From Pseudoclavibacter caeni (GTDB lineage: Bacteria; Actinomycetota; Actinomycetes; Actinomycetales; Microbacteriaceae): a stretch of DNA of 64,000 nt. Numbering within the stretch: the stretch's first letter is position 1; every line of letters begins with the position of its first letter. Shown piece by piece: positions 63,197-64,000 of this stretch. The notes under the pieces are model-generated. The model had not been told where the DNA came from and ran no database searches. It was given only the letters and a program-made list of their open reading frames with translations. Where the stretch lies: the NCBI RefSeq assembly GCF_008831125.1, contig NZ_WBKA01000004.1, positions 62,001-126,000 of the forward strand, given 5' to 3'. The translations under genes were made by a program, and so were the position numbers.

Positions 63197-64000
63197 ATGA
63201 ACGCCCCATCACAACCCACACCGGCTCAGGCCGGCCGCACCAGCCTGTCCGTCCCCGCCGACGCATCCCCCGCCGGACGCACGACGGACGCCGTGAGCGG
63301 AGACATGCCCGCCCGATCCGGTCGCCGACGCGGCCCGTTCGGCCACCGGCGTGACGACGAGCCGCGGGCTCGCTTCGCGCAGCTGTGGCCGTATCTCATG
63401 GAGCACCGCCGCGTGCTGATCGTGGCCGCGCTGCTGTCGATCGCCAGTGCCCTGGCCACCCTCGCCCAGCCGCTGCTCGTCAACATGCTGATCAGCCGGG
63501 TGGAGGCCGGCGAGACCCTCGGCGGCCTGGTCTGGGCCGTCGTCGCGCTGCTCGTCCTCGCCGCCCTCATCACGGGCGTGCAGTACTACCTGCTCAGTCG
63601 CACCGGCGAGGGCATCGTGCTCTCGAGCAGACAGCGCCTCGTGCACAAGATCCTGCGCCTGCCGGTCGCCGAGATCGACCAGCGGCGCACCGGCGACCTC
63701 GTCTCGCGGGTCAGCAGCGACACCACGCTGCTGCGCGCCGTGCTCACCCAGGGGCTCGTGGACGCCGTGGGCGGCGTGTTCATCCTGATCGGCGCCGTGA
63801 TTGGCATGCTCGTGCTCGACCCGCTGCTGTTCGGGCTCACCGTGCTCGTGCTGCTCGTCGCGATCGTCGCGGTCACGGCCGTGGCCCGACAGGTGCAGAC
63901 GGCCACGAAGGCCGCGCAGCGCAGCGTCGGCCAGCTCTCCGCCGCCGTCGAGCGCGCGGTGAGCGCCACCCGGACGATCCGCGCGAACGGCGCGACCGAC
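63197..64000 (+). CDS. ABC exporter, N-terminal membrane part (runs off window)
   Basis: This gene is incomplete: 268 codons are visible, ending at the window edge. A polar, basic N-terminus of about 65 residues is followed by membrane helices and the exporter coupling region (DQRRTGDLVSRVSSDTTLLR, SATRTIRANGATD), as in homodimeric or heterodimeric ABC exporters. The ATPase domain lies outside. AAGGAG is 4 bases from the ATG. The region it resembles is the multidrug/lipid exporter class; the substrate is unknown. Confidence 0.88.
   Translation, partial: MNAPSQPTPAQAGRTSLSVPADASPAGRTTDAVSGDMPARSGRRRGPFGHRRDDEPRARFAQLWPYLMEHRRVLIVAALLSIASALATLAQPLLVNMLISRVEAGETLGGLVWAVVALLVLAALITGVQYYLLSRTGEGIVLSSRQRLVHKILRLPVAEIDQRRTGDLVSRVSSDTTLLRAVLTQGLVDAVGGVFILIGAVIGMLVLDPLLFGLTVLVLLVAIVAVTAVARQVQTATKAAQRSVGQLSAAVERAVSATRTIRANGATD

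Overview
The window is a contiguous chromosomal segment from a very high-GC Gram-positive actinobacterium. Supporting marks are two WhiB proteins, the MtrA-MtrB-LpqB module, an acyl-CoA carboxylase beta plus epsilon subunit pair, a biotin carboxylase/BCCP fusion, and many GTG starts. Gene order (whiB1, pdtaS, Rv3235-like, secA, comF, lpqB, mtrB, mtrA, sahH, whiB2, LCP, purE/purK, PH protein, birA, accD/accE, maf, accA, lpdA, pnp, pmm, add, sdhCDAB) follows the Mycobacterium tuberculosis Rv3219-Rv3319 backbone as I remember it. The compact layout, without mycolate or arabinan genes, suits Micrococcales, most likely Microbacteriaceae; the family assignment is inference.

Layout. 36-943: two small membrane proteins. 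1160-4825: ilvB-ilvN-ilvC on the minus strand, preceded by an unannotated 41-residue leader peptide rich in Leu, Val and Ile codons. 4960-7262: otsA-otsB (trehalose). 7445-9697: DedA protein, small membrane protein, bacterioferritin comigratory peroxiredoxin and WhiB1. 9871-13566: a heterodimeric ABC exporter whose second gene is frameshifted just before its H-loop. 13749-13821: tRNA-Lys(CTT). 13911-18735: PdtaS-like kinase, Rv3235-like protein and SecA. 18980-25233: comF, lpqB, mtrB, mtrA, sahH. 25329-34095: cell-envelope block with a metallopeptidase-like protein, DUF5719 protein, large glycosyltransferase, WhiB2, GalE, second glycosyltransferase and LCP ligase. 34100-37208: birA, PH protein, purK, purE on the minus strand. 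37342-43825: accD, accE, membrane protein, TRAM methyltransferase, maf, accA. 43835-51567: flavin oxidoreductase, LpdA-type flavoprotein, purine salvage (pnp, add) and sugar phosphate genes (pmm, manC). 51776-55295: sdhCDAB. 55384-61234: YihY/BrkB protein, AarF/ABC1 kinase, exonuclease III, ribD, ribA. 61552-64000: MHS-type transporter and the start of another ABC exporter.

How the genes work together. The window is mainly housekeeping: branched-chain amino acid synthesis under a likely attenuator, protein export (secA), MtrAB-LpqB envelope and division signalling, nucleotide-sugar supply for surface glycans (galE, manC, pmm, two glycosyltransferases, LCP), acyl-CoA carboxylation with its biotin ligase, purine synthesis and salvage, respiratory complex II and part of riboflavin synthesis. 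I found no insertion sequence, integrase, prophage, CRISPR array or toxin-antitoxin cassette. The most notable signals are regulatory: the ilv leader with a possible Shine-Dalgarno-sequestering element, a recurring -10 hexamer placed 6-8 bases before start codons (leaderless transcripts), a palindrome over the whiB2 promoter, a large nested terminator after sdhB, and the exporter frameshift. I see no convincing new multi-gene system.
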